Assembly: GCA_905250885.1 (NCBI GenBank)
Contig: CAJNOQ010000201.1
Coordinates: 1-63,657, forward strand
Direction: 5' to 3'
Origin: Didymodactylos carnosus
Lineage: Eukaryota; Rotifera; Eurotatoria; Philodinida; Philodinidae
DNA: 63,657 nucleotides
The translations under genes were made by a program, and so were the position numbers. Each line of letters begins with the position of its first letter. Within the stretch, counting starts at the first letter, position 1. Shown one piece after another: positions 26,901-39,093 of the stretch. Under the pieces are notes generated by a model. That model saw only the letters and a list, made by a program, of their open reading frames with translations, was not told where the DNA came from and did not search any database.

Positions 26901-29900
26901 TAAAAGGCCCCAGTGGTGATAGAGGTTATGGAGGTTTACCAGGACAAAGTAAGTAACAGTACATCTATTTTCAAAGATCGGTTAATAGAATGTTTGGCAA
27001 ACAATAGAATTTTTATCGTTAAGCTTTATTTTTATTTTTGCTTATTATTTTTCTTAAATTGAAGCTAATACTTTTCTCAACAGATTGATAAAATATATTT
27101 TAATGTTTTACTGCGTTCTACCTATTGGGAAACTTTTTAGTAGATCTCTTCCTCGACACAAAATGAGATTAAATATAAAAAGACATCGAGATCGACCTAC
27201 CTATAGCTTCAATTTAAAACTTTCGTGTAAAATAACAAAAATTTCCCAGAAGTATGAACAGCCTTTTAGGAAAAACCGACTCTTGGAAAACACAAAATAT
27301 ATTTTTTTCTAAAAAGAACGTTTATTTGATCAAAACGAGTCAAGGAAAAATAGAACTCTTGTTCTTATCTCTACAGATTTTCAATCATGGTCATTCTATT
27401 GGATAATAAAACGGCATGTAATAGTACTATACACGTACTTACATATGCTCAACATGTTCTTTATAATTGAAAATCTAAATGGTTATTCAGAAAAAGTGAT
27501 TTTAATTAGAAAAAATTGAGAGAAAATCCTTTTTTCCTGTATAACTTACAGTAAACTTGTTAAAAATATGACATTAGCTATAGTACATTTGAAAGAGAAC
27601 ATTTTGGTCATGTCTTTTTCTAGGAATCAATACTTTTCAGAAAAAACGTTACTTATGACATGAGGAGTGGAATTTAAAAAACTTTCAATTTAAATACTAG
27701 AATTGATTATAATGAGAACATATTAGTTGTGGCTTTGATGACGCATTTTTCTTAAACTTTTAAACTATTTGATTATTATCATTTTAGGAGGATTTCCGGG
27801 ACTTCGTGGACAAGGTGGAGATAGAGGTAATATTATACTGATATTAGTTTGCGCTAGACAATATATCATCAAACTATTCGTAATGCAATGTTTATCTCAA
27901 ATTCATTATTAGAGTATTTGCATTAAAATTTTCTATGAATAAGTGTCTTTTAAAGCGAAAAGATAATTATTATAACACAACAAACATGCACTGAACTATT
28001 GTATTGATCTATTGATAGGTAGTTCTAGATAGATCCTCCATAAGTTTTTGAGCACCTTTGTGTGTTTAGCTAAAAACGTTGCGAAACTATATTTTGTAAC
28101 GTTGGTAGTGAACGTATGTAAACTGCTTAAAATAATATACAATTTTTGTTGTATAGGTTCAAATGGAGCTTCTGGACCATCTGGACCCAAAGGACCAAAA
28201 GGAGAAACTGGTAAGTAAGATTTTCACCTTGAACAATATTTATATAATGATGTGATTTCATTCCCAGAGTTATTTCTTTCTAATCTAAGCTTTCTTTTGT
28301 GTTACAATCATTTAAACACTCTGTGCTCTATAAAATTGTAGTTAGAACTTTTATACACAAGAGATAAACATTTGTAAAACTATTTTTAAATCTTCATTTA
28401 AGGTGGAACACATCCTGGATCATGGGGAGCAATTGGATTACCAGGAGTTCCCGGACGTCGTGGAGGTAAGTCGTGTATTATACAAGCATCCGTTTAAAAA
28501 GTTAAATTCAAAAGTGTTCTTGTTCTTAATTTTTAGCTCCGGGACGCAGCGGTTCACCAGGATTACCGGGACAGAATGGTTATCGTGGTGCTGTCGGTGA
28601 TAATGTATGCTTTAATGAAATTATTCAAAACTAGTATAAAAATTTCCTTTTTTTCATTTTGAATAGGGTCGTCCAGGTGTTGCTGGAGGTCCCGGACTTC
28701 CAGGAAGAAAGGGAGAAAGTAAGTTTATACAAGACCATCAAATCCAAGAACGATGAAAATTTTGATCCATTTTATATGCAAAAAAAGTTTTTAATCGATT
28801 AGCTAGATGTACTAAACTTCATTATCTTTAAAACTGAATTAATCAATCATTTCGATGACTATGATTTTAAAAATAAGACAAATGTATCTGTTACTTTAGA
28901 TGGAGACAACGGAATGAATGGTTGGCCAGGGAGACAAGGCATTAAAGGTATAGTGTACATAATTAGCTCGTTTTTAATAGATAATATAAAAGACAAAGAG
29001 TTTAGTTGGAAATCTAACATAGTTTCTTTCTAAGATACAAGTAGTATCTGACAATGAATAACGAGGTATAGTTTTCTAGAAGCCGAAATACGGATTATTG
29101 TATCTGTTCAAGTCTGTTTTAATAGTACTTCTGTAACATAACTTTAAAATTATTTAATTACATTTTAGGTCGCCCAGGTATTCCGGGAGAACGTAAGTAA
29201 ACGTTTTAATACATTTTATACATATACAATAAATTGAAAATATTTAGGTGGAACTCCCGGATTCAATGGTGGACCAGGCAATAATGGATTACCAGGAATG
29301 AAAGGATATCCAGGTATAGTATGAAAAAGTTACTTTTGATCCGTTACATTTCTTGCTCAACTTAAATTTTAATCTATTTCTATCTCATAGGGGACATCGG
29401 TGAACCTGGTCTTAGCGGTGGATTTGGTGCTCCAGGCTTGAGAGGTCAAAATGGTATGTCATCAATTTAGAAATATAGCGCGATCAATATCAAAAGTAAA
29501 CACTTTTCGTTTGAAGGTGATGTTGGGGAAGCTGGATTTCCCGGACTTAAAGGCATGCCAGGTGATTTTGGAGAATGTAAGTATCATAACTTTACTAAAG
29601 AAATTTAAGAAAAACAAAAGACAATAAGAAAATTTTTCTGAATTTTAAATGCACACCAGACCTATTTTGAACGCCTTGTAGTTGTTATTCTTTTTCATGG
29701 TGTAATTATTTTTTTATTATAATTGATCTTCTAAGAGGATAATTTTATCATTTTATTTTTAGATGGTCCAAAAGGATTTCCTGGAGAAGTTGGGTAAGTT
29801 GTATTCAACCCTGAATGAAAAAATTTGTATACTGAAATTCATTCAATTCATTTAGATTTGCTGGACTTCCGGGTGCCCCAGGATTAGCTGGAAGAGATGG

Positions 29901-32900
29901 TAAACACATTAATCTTTTGTTATCATTTTTCTTGTTAAATGAGTTGCAACTAAACTTCTTTTTTACAGTTTTTCCGTAATGTAAGATAAGACTGAACGCT
30001 AATACATTGTCTTTGATTTTATTAGGACGTCCTGGCATGGATGGCATGAAAGGTTTACCTGGAGATGCATTCAAAGGAATAAACGGTAAGATAAAAATGC
30101 GTCGTGAGTTTTAAATATTTTCCTTATCTTTTGTCAAAAAGTACGAACACGGTACTAGACATTAATCTATTCTTATTTTCAGGAATTCGAGGTGATCGTG
30201 GTGCTCCTGGTATTCCTGGTGCTCCCGGACCACGTGGACCACGTGGACCGGTAAGTCTATTCAAAACTGATTTTACTACATTTAAAACCCTGTTATACGC
30301 TAGACCTCTAGTACTCCATGATTTAAGATGAGTAAATAAAGTATGAACTGAATGTGAGCGAGTTATGGAAAGATGCGATTTAGAAACTGAAGCTGCGTAA
30401 CATAGTTTTGATGCGATCGCATAGAAATACTCTAAAATTGTCTTTCATATTTTCGTTAAATTTTTCTATTATTTGTAGCCTGGCTTAAATGATGCACCGG
30501 GATTTCGTGGTCAACCGGGCCCTGCTGGTTTTCCAGGTAAGACTTTTCCTAAATAAAGTTATAATTCTAAAAGAAATATCAAGAAGAAGAATAAAATTAT
30601 TTTTACATTTTCTTCAGGTTTGCCCGGCTTACACGGAGCTCCAGGCTTTCCAGGACCCAAGGGAATGGCTGGACAAAGTGGTAAGCATCTACACTACACT
30701 GCTTTTTCCGTCGAACGAAACTAGATGAGCTGATTCCAAACGTCATGATAAAGAGCGAAGAAATGTTTCACTTTTGTTTCATATTAGTGTACTTTCATGT
30801 TCTCCAGATATCGTCTACGAATGAAAATAAAACTTAAAGAATTTTTAACTTGACAGTTTTTAGAAAACTGCGTATGCTTTTATGGTGGATATACTAATTG
30901 CTCCATTTTAATATCTTAGGTTTTCCTGGAGCCCCTGGACAACCTGGCGAGCGGGTAAATTGACCAAAATTATCTGATTTTTATGTAAAACAAAATGTTA
31001 AATAATTTAGGGTGGAGCAGGACGAGCCGGTGCTCCAGGTATGCCGGGTTTTCAAGGACAAAGAGGAGAAAATGGACGAAATGGACAAGCAACAACATTT
31101 GGTAAATACTCATCATAGAGAAAATGTATCTCAGTATAAGGTGATGTTTTTAAACTTAACATCGAACAACCGAAATTAAGAAAGAAATATTTTCTTTTGA
31201 AATGGGCAACAGTTCTAAAATAAATTGTATTGTTGATGCAGCTGTATGAAATAACAACATTCTTTTGTAATTATAGTAATATTTCAATTTTTTACAGTCA
31301 ATTTCACTACTCAATTTTTATTAGACAGTGATGTTGCTACGACCATTTTCTCTTTTTCATCCCCATTTCAATTTTTCATTTTTCTGTTAAAGTTATTTGT
31401 ATTGATTTGATAATGACTATGACAGGTTGAAATATAGTCATAATTACAAAAGAATGCTGTCATTTCACATAGACGCACTAACAATACGGACATTTTCTTC
31501 GGTTTAAATTAAACAATCGTATAATGTTATATTAGTTTAGTTTGTTTTATCATTTTGTTGTTCTGTCGGTGTATTTAATGCAGAAGTTTTGAAGTTAAAA
31601 CATTTATTTATTCATATGCTGCTAATAAATATATTCATATTACTCCAAATATTTTTAGGAATGAAAGGATTTCCTGGTGATGCGGGTGCATCAGGACTTC
31701 CAGGATCAGTCGGACTTCCAGGTGATCAAGGTACGTAAAAATTGTAAGGCAACATTTTACGCAGTAAAGTTTAAATTGTATGTTTTACATTTTAGGTCTT
31801 CCAGTAAGTATAACTTACGAATAGACAAGTTTCCACTGATGGAAATACCAGCACTATCTAATTTATCGAATATTTCTAGGGTTTTCCAGGACCGGTTGGA
31901 TCAAGCGGCAGACCAGGTAAAATAGTCAATTTAATTCTAAGACACCTGCAAACATAGGCTGACTCCTATCTGGCTTAACGATAGCTTTTTTTCGCCTTCA
32001 AATCCCAATATTAATAAATCATTAGTTGAGGTGTATTTAATAGATGAAAAATCCATCGTCCGACTGAGAAAAGAGCTAAATTAAAAGTTACCACTTTTTA
32101 ATTCTCTCGCTTGATTACCATATCTCAGTGATGGCAAAATTGTTTTATAACAATATTTTTCTTATTGGTTCTTTTTAATATAGAATACATTTATGTTTGT
32201 TTTTAAGGTCCTAATGGTGCGCCGGGATTCTCTGGTGACAAAGGTACCAGTGGTTTTAGTGGCGCTCCCGGACGAGCAGGTAATTACTATTTTTTTATCA
32301 CCATGATTGAAAATTTAAAAATATCGAATAATACAAATATAAATCTGATGCATTGTTTCAAAAGATCACATGTACATTTTAAAAGCCTTCATTTCGGTGA
32401 ATGTATGTGAGACGCTTGCCATAACACTGTTCTTCCTCACTATGTCGTTTGGACTTGATATATTTCAACTATTCTATATGCAATTGTTGTATGTTTTCTC
32501 GGTTATAATTGGTTGTTGTCTTTTTCTTCTAGGACAGCCAGGCTTTCCAGGACAAAAGGGAACAAGAGGATACAGTGGAATTCCTGGTGTTAAGGGTATA
32601 CCAGGCGACAGTGGTATGTAGTCTATCATTTTAAGTAGGGCTGCTCGCTTGTGCAGAAGGATATATAACACTTTTATTTATATCAATCATTGCGTTGTTT
32701 GTCTCACCGCTACTTGTCTCAACTCAGCAACTATAAATAGAACTAAAACTATATAGGGCTTATTAGCAGAATGTTAGATATACTGATGTTCATTTTTAAT
32801 TCTATTTTTTTAGGTGGACGTAGTTTGCCAGGATATAGAGGAGAACCAGGTCGTGAAGGAACTCCAGGAAGACCGGGTCTCAGGTTTGTAAGATCGTATT

Positions 32901-35568
32901 ATAGCTTAGTTTACTTTTCTCCGCTTAAATTCTTAAGTCAAGTACATTGAATTTCAAAATTTTCAACATTTCATATTGGAAAAACTATAATCAGAAGCGT
33001 TTTGCTGTATACGACTATTTTTTCCCTAATAAATTTTTCATCGGATGCTGTAACATGATCAATATTTTTTCTTTTTAGAGGACCACCTGGAGAACCCGGT
33101 CCAGCGGGACTAAGGGGACGAGACGGTAAGGATAAGAAATTTTATAATTGAAATACGTTAGTTTGACTTACGAACACTTCCTTTTAATTTCAAGGACGCG
33201 GCGCTACTAGCCCACGAGGTATACCGGGCGATAGAGGACAGCCAGGATTACCAGGTAATTATTAGTATAACTCTCTTTTCATGATTGATATATCTCAATA
33301 TCAACTTTTTTCAGGACGTCATGGTGCGCAAGGGCTTCCAGGAAGAGATGGAGCATTAAGCTTTGGTGGAAGAGCAGGTATGGCGTTGACTTATAACTAT
33401 CTTGCTCTTATTTCACTCTTTTATTCACAGCGCGTGAATAAAAGTTCTTTACCTTAAAACGGTTGTTTTTAGAATAAAATGACATATTAGAGATAAACAC
33501 ATTCTAACAACAAGATATTACTCGTTTTAGGAGCGCCCGGACTTAATGGTCAAGATGGCCTACCAGGACTTCCAGGAAGTTCTGGTTTGAAAGGCATGCA
33601 GGTAATTATATTTTGAGCACAAATATATGTCAATGATCTTTATATAGTTACTATCAGTAATCACTATACCTAAATTACTCCTTTTAGGGATTTCCAGGAA
33701 CACCAGGCAACAGGGGTCTTCCAGGACGAGCAGGTTATGACGGAGATAACGGTAAGTTATAGAATGACTTTCAAGAACATATTGAGCCGTTCTTTAAGAT
33801 AGGTTATATCAAGAGGCAATTAAAACTACAAGTTAATCATCTCTTTAGGATTTCCGGGCCAAGCTGGATATAAAGGACAGCCAGGTGATGCAGGTAATCA
33901 AAAACGTTTTTCGAGTAAAATTTATTTTATTCATTTTTGAAAACTATTTTTTTATAAAGGCTTCCCGGGTAGTGATGGACGAAGTGGACTTCCCGGACCA
34001 AAAGGAGAAGAAACACGCGTGCAGGTACACATTGTTTAACTTAGTTCATAACGAAAACTTACTGTATTTTGTTTGTATAGTCATACAGAACACCGGGCAT
34101 ACGCGGAGAACCAGGTCAACCAGGACCATCAGGTAAAATTTATCTTTCACACCATCGACGTTACAGAAAACTAATCTGAAATCAATTTAGCCAGTAATTC
34201 ACTAAGTTATCTTCTCGACTTTTAGGCCCTGTTGGTCGTCCTGGTGGCCCAGGTGTAAGTGGTCAAAAAGGAAATGTTGGACTTACAGGCATGGCAGGGC
34301 TTCCAGGTAAATAATTATGTGAAGTACTGCGAACATTAGTTTGATACAGTCGTTAAACATGTGTTCATTTTCACTTTGTTTATCTCTAGGCGCACCGGGC
34401 GGTTCAGGACCAAAAGGACCGATGGGCGACGCTGGACAACAAGGATCGTAAGTCCTTGACACAATAGCTTAGAAGAGTTAGATTGAACGTATTGTTATTT
34501 TTTTAAGTGTTGGATTCCACGGATTGCCGGGCGCACCTGGTAAGCTATACGCTACTTAATAGAATAATTTCAACAGTTGACTGTACAAATTATTGTTTGT
34601 TAAGGCCCTGCTGGTAGCCAAGGCCATCCTGGAGAGAGTGATGGATCATTCATCTTTGCAAGGTATTTCTAAAAAAAAACATTTCTGTACTGTAAAAAAA
34701 TTGTTCATTCTATAATACTTTAAAAATTTCTCTTTAGACATAGCCAAGGTACAACAATACCCACTTGTCCATCGCCCACACAAACAATGCACGATGGATT
34801 TTCATTCATGGGTATTCAAGGCGATACATACGCAGCTCATCAAGATTTAGGTAAGAGGCATCTTTCACTAAAGATATGTGTATTTATTCAATTATTTGTG
34901 TATGTTCAAAGGTGGTCCTGGTAGTTGTTTAAGTCGATTTAGTGCCATGCCGTTTTTATTTTGTGATATCCACAATACTTGTCATTATGCATCGAGAAAT
35001 GATTATTCTTATTGGCTAGCAACAAATGAACCAATGAAAAATTCCATGTCGACATTCGAGCCAAAAGAAATAAGAAGTTATCTTAGTCGATGTGTTGTCT
35101 GTGAATCACCATCACCCGTTAGTTTATCAGTTTTCCCTGTAAAAATTATTCTATAGGTAATTTATACTTTAGGTATTCGCCGTCCATAGTCAATCTCAAC
35201 GACCTCCCGCATGTCCCGATGGTTATGATCAATTGTGGACTGGTTATAGTTTTGTCTTTACATCTGCTGATGGTGGTCGAGGTGATCAACAAAGTTTACA
35301 ATCACCAGGTTCATGTTTAGAAAGTTATATAGATCGTCCGTACTTTCATTGTAAAGATCATTCACATTGTAATTTTTATCCAAATATGATGTCATTTTAT
35401 TTGGCGGCATTAGATGAATATTCTGGTTTTGAAAAACCAAAACTATTGACATTAAAAGCTGGACAACAACGTCAACATGTTAGTCGTTGTGCTGTATGTC
35501 ATGCTAATTTATTTAAACAAACAAACAGAGGTCCCAGTGCATTTTTTGCACAAGTGAAAAAAAATTAA
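11933..35568 (+). CDS. COL4A1: Collagen type IV alpha chain, complete, alpha-1-like, about 85 exons
   Basis: Secreted basement-membrane collagen that forms networks through its N-terminal 7S and C-terminal NC1 domains. Exon 1 (11933-12010) encodes a signal peptide (MMASTKPFAVVCLIIIMIC). Exon 2 (12075-12297) is Gln/Pro-rich with a 7S cysteine cluster (CKGCGPRRDCAC). Then come 12767-12795, 12858-12953, 13033-13080 and 13500-13562 (GVPGCNGSK, a conserved collagen IV element), a 4.2-kb intron, and Gly-X-Y exons from 17798 to 34672. NC1 occupies 34738-34850, 34912-35117 and 35173-35568. Interruptions include NGKCLTHLQS (18706-19380) and GGCGFCPPTTPG (22735-22850). All junctions checked keep frame. 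NC1 wording (RHSQ, SRNDYSYWL, TLKAG..R.HVSRC) resembles alpha-1 more than alpha-2, but the paralog call is tentative. ATG at 11936 is an equally possible start one codon later. Confidence 0.93.
13563..17797 (+). other. Long intron of the plus collagen gene
   Basis: At 4.2 kb this is by far the largest intron recognised between coding exons of the plus gene. It splits the GCNGSK element from the next GDSGPNG exon. No plus-strand collagen exon is missing, because frame and sequence join across it. A minus-strand open stretch at 14319-14597 (93 codons with no stop) is the only notable content; no family was recognised and a nested relic is possible. Confidence 0.7.
19632..20030 (+). mobile_element. 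Degenerate non-LTR retrotransposon (LINE) 3' fragment
   Basis: Inside the collagen intron between 19557 and 20221, one frame (19638-19856) reads RRVGFFFRLNYDLF ... LISSQLCECGENETVRHLFG. This resembles the C-terminal end of jockey/CR1-type ORF2 proteins, where a low-complexity R/L stretch precedes a C-x-C-G-E-x-E-T-x-x-H-x-(L/F) zinc-knuckle-like motif. After a stop the similarity seems to continue in another frame (a Leu-rich ILNFLK-like segment near 19960). The fragment is 5'-truncated, frameshifted and in the same orientation as the host gene. Exact ends are not visible. Confidence 0.6.
20405..20503 (+). other. GC-AG intron in the collagen gene
   Basis: Exon 20366-20404 ends CCT GGA G and is followed by GCAAGT, not GT. 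The next exon begins at 20504 after TATTTCAG and continues in phase (G|AT, Asp) with uninterrupted Gly-X-Y (GVPGDQGRNGEPG). The only nearby GT would break the collagen frame. This is therefore a GC-AG intron of 99 bases, with otherwise perfect donor consensus. Confidence 0.85.
31796..31803 (+). other. 8-nt microexon of the plus collagen gene
   Basis: The sequence ACATTTTAG|GTCTTCCA|GTAAGT leaves an 8-base exon. It completes a Gly codon begun in the previous exon (which ends GATCAAG before GTACGT) and adds Leu-Pro, giving one Gly-Leu-Pro triplet before the next exon starts GGT TTT CCA GGA. Without it the frame would be lost. Confidence 0.85.
34738..35568 (+). other. NC1 domain exons of collagen IV
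   Basis: Three exons encode the two homologous NC1 halves, beginning RHSQGTTIPTCP after the last triple-helical exon (which ends SDGSFIFA). All 12 expected cysteines are present, six per half, including GSCLSRFSAMPFLFC, HYASRNDYSYWL, SRCVVCE and, in the second half, SPGSCLE, CNFYPN and SRCAVC. A Met in NEPM and Lys in FEKPK/LKAG sit near the positions that form the sulfilimine crosslink in family members, so that bond is plausible. An RGD occurs at 35278-35286. The stop codon is at 35566-35568. Confidence 0.92.
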
Positions 35569-36381
35569 GATTTTTAATTTGAATAACGTGTTGGTAATGT
35601 AAAAACGAACTCTGCAGTAAAATGTATTAAGAGACTGTGTTATTTTCTTTTCTATTTTTTATTTTTGTTATATCTCTTTTGTCCTTTTTGTATCAGGATG
35701 GTACTATATGTTGTTACATATACGTTAACTCCGAATTTGTGTCATTCAAAAGAACAGATATGTTACTAATGTGGTATAAAAACGGACTAAATTGATAAAT
35801 GTCTCTTGAAGACATCTAATATAATAGTTCCGGTGCAAAAAAGTTCACTACTATATATAAATAGATGAGGACATTGACAAGAATAAACTAATTAGATAAT
35901 AAAATAGTATTTTAAGTTATTAGAGAAGCATTACGACTAGATAAGAATTTAAAACCGAAAAAAAACAGTGTCATTTGATTTTCATTTTGCTTTTGTTTGT
36001 TTTGTAAAGTTTCTTTTATAATATTTGATGAGTTCTATTTTTGCATTTTTTTTTGTTTTTTTTATGGTTAATTTATTCTCTCTCCTATTTCTTTACTCTA
36101 TGTCAAAAGACTACTGGAAAGTTTACCTTTGCTAAGAATGGGTGTTCATTTTTGTTTTAAATATGTGCGTATACGTCGTTCAGTCTTTCTTCTGTTTTTT
36201 TTTTTTGCTAACGTGCAAAACAAAAAAAAGATATTTTTCATAATCGAATTATGTTTTTTTCTTCTTTATATAGTAGCAGTACATGTATGAAATGTATCTA
36301 GTCAATTAAAATAACAGTCAGGAAAACAAAACAACTAATTCGCATCAAGACTGGTACAAGACAGTCCCCTGTAACCATTTA
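35569..36381 (+). other. 3' untranslated/intergenic region after the collagen gene
   Basis: AT-rich sequence with several AATAAA-like polyadenylation signals (for example at about 35881) and many T-runs. No coding sequence was seen. It probably holds the collagen 3' UTR and may converge with the candidate minus-strand gene that ends at 36382. Confidence 0.6.
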
Positions 36382-37677
36382 TCACCTATCAAAATTCATC
36401 CCTTTTCCTTTGTCACGAGGATCGATTGGACATATCACAGTATGTTCTGCACAAATTTATAATAATAAATAACCGGATTTAAGTGTTCCACTGAGAAAAT
36501 CCAACTTTAACTTAAAAGTCATGTTTTTTGTCTAAATTTTTACTATTTGCACAAATTTCCTTTTTTTTGTTGATCTAACAGTTTTGGACATTAAATCGAT
36601 TTAGAGCCAATAATTTAGAAAAAACTAACCGTTTGATAAAAGCAGCATCCATATTAATAACAGTTTTGGACTGGAGATTAATTGAATCAAGCCTAGTATT
36701 TTCCGTGAAAGGCGGATAAAACAGCTGGACATAGGCATAAACATAAAAAAAAAAAAAAAAAATCTAACATTTCTTTCTTTCTCGTCATGACAGGGGACTA
36801 CAAGAGATGAGAAAGTCCTAATTTCATAGACGATCGTTATACTGTCAAAAAAAAAAGAATGCCTAACGGTGACATTTTAGTGGAGGAACATTCATACTTA
36901 CTTGATAAAAAATAAAAAATAAAAACTGTCTAAAAAGAATTGTACTTAAAGATGGATGATCACACAATGGCTGTTCAATAACGTGTTGTTTATTATTCTT
37001 AGTCTGTATTTCTTGCACAGTAACTATATATAGGTGTTGCAGTTACTTTTTCTTTTAATAGTGTCGTTTTGTTATACAAGTGTACTTTGCACATATTTTG
37101 ATATATCCACAAAGATTTCAAAGAGAAAAAAAGTCAAACTTATGCTTTAAGTATTGTGATACTTTTTTTTCACATTATGTATTTCTAAAAAGTCACAAAG
37201 GTATTTTTTAAATACATTATAGACTAATACAAACATTCGAATTGAGAAGAAAGAAGAGTAAAAGAATGAGAAAGAGAGAATAAACGAACAAAGAATTGTT
37301 AAATTTTTTTTTTTTTGATAATTTTCGTCTCTATTATCATCACATAAAGAGAAAATAGCATATATATTTTTTCAAATTTTGGGATTAACTATCATCGATT
37401 AATTATTACATATGTACGACTTTTTCTATGAAATAAATTTCGATCTTTATCAGTCTTGATTCGTATAATAGATGCAAAAATGGTTGATTGTTCAAGTAGG
37501 TTTATAATGTGAAAAAACGATCTATTTGAATTTTTTACTAGAAGGGCACTATCAGATAAATATTTCACCACAAAACAGAACACCATTCGCATTAGAAAAT
37601 CATGATTCGCAAAGACAAAATAGAAAATCATGTCCTTCTATTTTGAGAGAAGGTTTACTCACCTCTATACGAAACAT
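36382..37677 (-). CDS. Candidate small four-exon gene, 63-residue protein, unidentified
   Basis: Four minus-strand segments join in frame at plausible splice sites: 37663-37677 (MFRIE, donor GAG|GTGAGT), 36630-36724 (TENTRLDSINLQS ... AAFIKR, donor GTTAGT), 36474-36490 (17 nt, acceptor TTTTCTCAG, weak donor GTTATT) and 36382-36446 (CPIDPRDKGKGMNFDR, stop at 36382). Each acceptor is T-rich, and phases 0, 2 and 1 match exactly. The composition looks protein-like and is not low-complexity. A TATATATA motif lies upstream near 37825. No signal peptide, membrane segment or known family was recognised. The start exon is the weakest part; this may be a partial model of a longer gene, or chance. Confidence 0.35.
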
Positions 37678-38420
37678 TTCAGCTTTAGTCACAGTCAATA
37701 GATATGCAAGTTATAATTTTCGTCTCAATCTAATTAAGTCACCAATATGGTTGAGGAAAAGAGTCTTAATCATTACCACCGTTATTGTATTTTATGTGGC
37801 TTATTCTTCCGTTTGTATATATAGTGCTCTTTTACCGCCTCGAATTATTTTCTTCTTTTATGTCAATACAAAACGCTTGTGATTGTACTATAAAATAGGC
37901 GAGATCACCTTATTCTTTGCAGAAGGTATTTAGTTTTTAAACAACATAACTTATTGTAAGGAAGAGTGAGTTATTAAACAAGTAAAAGCAAAAAAAAAAC
38001 TACAAGCTATTTCACTTTGCATATTATTAAAATACATAATTCAAGTAATTCTCTAAAATCTAAAGGTAAATTACTTAATTATTTTATAAAAATAATGGGT
38101 AATTATTAAAAATAGAGAAAAGATTTTAATATCTTTATCTCATCAATTTTCGATAACACGATTAGAATGGCAAATATTTGAGATTTTTTAGATCATACTT
38201 ATCGATTAAATATAGGTAGTACTATTTTAAAAATTCTGTATTGTATATTCTTTCATTTGTTAATAAGGTGAAAGATGTATGCATATTAATTATGAATCAA
38301 CTTGATCACTTCTACTTTATAGGTGAACATATGTAAACATAATATATATGAATGATACACAAAACAAAAATTTCTTCTCTATTACACCTAATCAAAAATC
38401 ACTGCGTTAAAACAAACAAA

Positions 38421-38429
38421 TATATATAT

Positions 38430-38468
<39 letters not shown>
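38421..38468. repeat. Compound (TA)n-(CA)n microsatellite
   Basis: A TA tract (38421-38431), a short TACA transition and then 14 CA units (38441-38468), in noncoding sequence upstream of the ankyrin gene. Confidence 0.92.
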
Positions 38469-38473
<5 letters not shown>

Positions 38474-38809
38474 TGTAAAAAAAAAAGAAGAAAAATAGCA
38501 AATTTTTTTTTCATTTTCAACTTAAAATACTTGTTTTTATTTGATTTCATTCTATTATTATTTTACTGTACATGTATATAAACGATAAACGACGACATTG
38601 ATTTTCTTTCTTTATTTCTTCTCCAACAATCCATCGTTTGCCTTTTTTTCTACTACTATTATAAAAAAAATATGTAAATCTTTTATTGTTCAATTATTTT
38701 CTTCGTGTCATTATGTAAGTCATTATTCTCTTTACACTGTTTAATTATATATCTGAGCATGATCCATAAAACAAAAAAATATATATATTATCCTCTTAAC
38801 AGAACATGG

Positions 38810-38833
38810 ATATATATATATATATATATATAA
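38810..38833. repeat. (TA)n microsatellite
   Basis: About eleven TA units about 280 bases upstream of the ankyrin-gene start codon. Confidence 0.9.
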
Positions 38834-39093
38834 ATATACATACGTATATTTAGTAGACGATTGCTATCTTTAACATAATTGTTGTCATAATTTGCTAAGA
38901 AAAATATCAAATTTTGTCTAATTATAGTTGAGATACAGACAGTATACAGAAAAAAAAAATGACGAACTCAATTTGAATGAACATAATCAATAGATTGTTA
39001 ATTTCTTTTTATCATTAAAAAAATTTTTTTATTCATAATTTAGAATGTAATCGATCTTCTCATAAAAATTAGTTGTGTTAACTTTATTTAAAA

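Noticed and set aside
36362..36798. 10-bp inverted motif AGTCCCCTGT/ACAGGGGACT as possible transposon ends
   Set aside because: Too short to be significant over 430 bases, and it overlaps the candidate small gene.
37526..37882. 118-codon plus-strand open frame with one hydrophobic segment
   Set aside because: No family similarity, and it overlaps antisense splice sites of the candidate minus-strand gene; not supported as coding.
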